A stretch of DNA of 64,000 nt from Alphaproteobacteria bacterium. Lineage in GTDB: Bacteria; Pseudomonadota; Alphaproteobacteria; Puniceispirillales; Marisalimonadaceae. The notes under the pieces were generated by a model that did not search any database, was not told the DNA's origin, and saw only the letters and a list, made by a program, of their open reading frames with translations. This document shows positions 63,380 to 64,000 of the stretch, piece by piece. Both the position numbers and the translations under genes were made by a program. The stretch is from assembly GCA_004213885.1 (NCBI GenBank), contig SGYL01000003.1, positions 59,299 to 123,298 on the forward strand, in the 5' to 3' direction. Numbering within the stretch: the stretch's first letter is position 1; each line of letters begins with the position of its first letter.

Positions 63380-64000
63380 ATGCAAGATTGGGATTCAAGA
63401 ATTAGTGAATTGAAAAAAAATATAGAAGCGGCTAGAAACCGTTTTGTAATACCATTCCTTGACACAAAATATTTAGAAGAACAAGTTGTAAAAGAGGTCG
63501 AATCTAAACAAATAGTTAATGAAAAATCTGAAGCAAAAGAAATTGATAAAAATACTGAAACACAAAATTCAAAAATAGCTGGAGATGAAAACACTAAATC
63601 TATTCAACCTTCAAAAGAAGAAGCAGAAGCTATTGAGGCTAAAGAAGAGGTAAAAGCAGATGCGGAGGTTGCTGAAGTAACAACAGAAGAAGTTGAAGAT
63701 GTTCAAAAGTTAGATACTGATCAAGTTGATGCTATGTTAGATGAGGTTAAATCTGAAGAACCACCAGCAGAAGCTATTGAGGCTAAAGAAGAGGTAAAAG
63801 CAGATGCGGAGGTTGCTGAAGTAACAACAGAAGAAGTTGAAGATGTTCAAAAGTTAGATACTGATCAAGTTGATGCTATGTTAGATGAGGTTAAATCTGA
63901 AGAACCACCAGCAGAAGCTATTGAGGCTAAAGAAGAGGTAAAAGCAGATGCGGAGGTTGCTGAAGTAACAACAGAAGAAGTTGAAGATGTTCAAAAGTTA
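63380..64000 (+). CDS. Acidic tandem-repeat protein, N-terminal part (cut by window edge)
   Basis: An open frame of 207 codons running off the window. The N-terminus 'MQDWDSRISELKKNIEAARN' is a charged helix with no signal peptide; residues 21-82 are Lys/Glu-rich; then 48-residue repeats begin at residue 83. Each repeat is highly acidic and contains 'VQKLDTDQVDAMLDEVKSEE', which loosely resembles the 'LSQxxIDxxL' motifs of some signalling and flagellar proteins. Function not recognised. Codon use is that of its surroundings. The start has only a weak GAG ribosome site. Confidence 0.85.
   Translation, partial: MQDWDSRISELKKNIEAARNRFVIPFLDTKYLEEQVVKEVESKQIVNEKSEAKEIDKNTETQNSKIAGDENTKSIQPSKEEAEAIEAKEEVKADAEVAEVTTEEVEDVQKLDTDQVDAMLDEVKSEEPPAEAIEAKEEVKADAEVAEVTTEEVEDVQKLDTDQVDAMLDEVKSEEPPAEAIEAKEEVKADAEVAEVTTEEVEDVQKL
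63626..64000 (+). repeat. Perfect 144-base tandem repeats within the acidic protein
   Basis: Copies begin at 63626, 63770 and 63914; the third is cut after 87 bases. The first two are identical at all 144 positions and the third over its visible part. The period is an exact multiple of three, giving 48-residue protein repeats. The total number of copies lies outside the window. Confidence 0.98.

Noticed and set aside
63626..64000. CRISPR array as explanation of the repeats
   Set aside because: Units are 144 bases with no spacers, in frame and protein coding.

Overview
The window reads as a contiguous piece of chromosome from a small-genome, strongly AT-rich alphaproteobacterium, probably a free-living marine one. 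Evidence for the class is the presence of small conserved alphaproteobacterial families (DUF3126, DUF2794, DUF2066, EipB/DUF1849, HdaA, a 42-residue aa3-oxidase subunit IV) together with alphaproteobacterial gene orders (fabD-fabG-acpP-fabF-mltG-gmk, lptFG-surA-pdxA-rsmA, pyrB-pyrC'-plsY-topA-rnr, ruvX/gatCAB). Genes are tightly packed: many start or stop codons overlap, and no gap longer than 300 bases lacks a gene. No rRNA, tRNA, insertion sequence, phage or CRISPR array was seen. A HIMB59/AEGEAN-169-like or similar lineage would fit, but the exact lineage is an inference.

Layout. 1-3.6 kb: a flagellar filament locus with a truncated canonical flagellin behind a near-perfect sigma-54 promoter, an unknown 119-residue protein, FliS, a FliT-like chaperone and a second, very large flagellin (664 aa). 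3.6-9.4 kb: ProX-type editing protein, DUF3147, Ogt, an unknown membrane-anchored coiled-coil protein, DUF3126, DUF2794, then a TPR membrane protein, BamB and Der. 9.4-17.6 kb (minus strand): rpsF-rpsR-rplI, dnaB, alr, mlaE-mlaF, cvpA, purF and an SDR. 17.7-22.6 kb: fatty acid synthesis (fabD, fabG, acpP, fabF), mltG and gmk. 22.6-27.9 kb (minus): lptF, lptG, surA, pdxA, rsmA, without lptD in its usual place. 27.9-36.7 kb: pepA, ndk, oxidase subunit IV, purM-purN, DUF2066, AI-2E permease, hdaA, rnd, eipB, rpmG. 36.7-47.9 kb: rnr, topA, plsY, a degenerate dihydroorotase, pyrB, ruvX, then gatCAB.

47.9-63.3 kb is the accessory part: an EamA transporter, aldo/keto reductase and PanE-like reductase; a cytoplasmic gamma-glutamyltransferase-like enzyme with aspartate dehydrogenase, divergent from a tripartite tricarboxylate transporter (tctC-terminator-tctB-tctA); a TPP-riboswitch-controlled thiM-thiE-SDR operon; an MBL hydrolase overlapping a single-domain cyclic-nucleotide-binding protein; a PhyH dioxygenase; the decayed tail of an amidohydrolase; glucokinase; and a glutathione S-transferase. 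The window ends inside an acidic protein made of perfect 144-base (48-residue) tandem repeats that run off the edge. This and the MBL/cNMP pair are the least explained elements.
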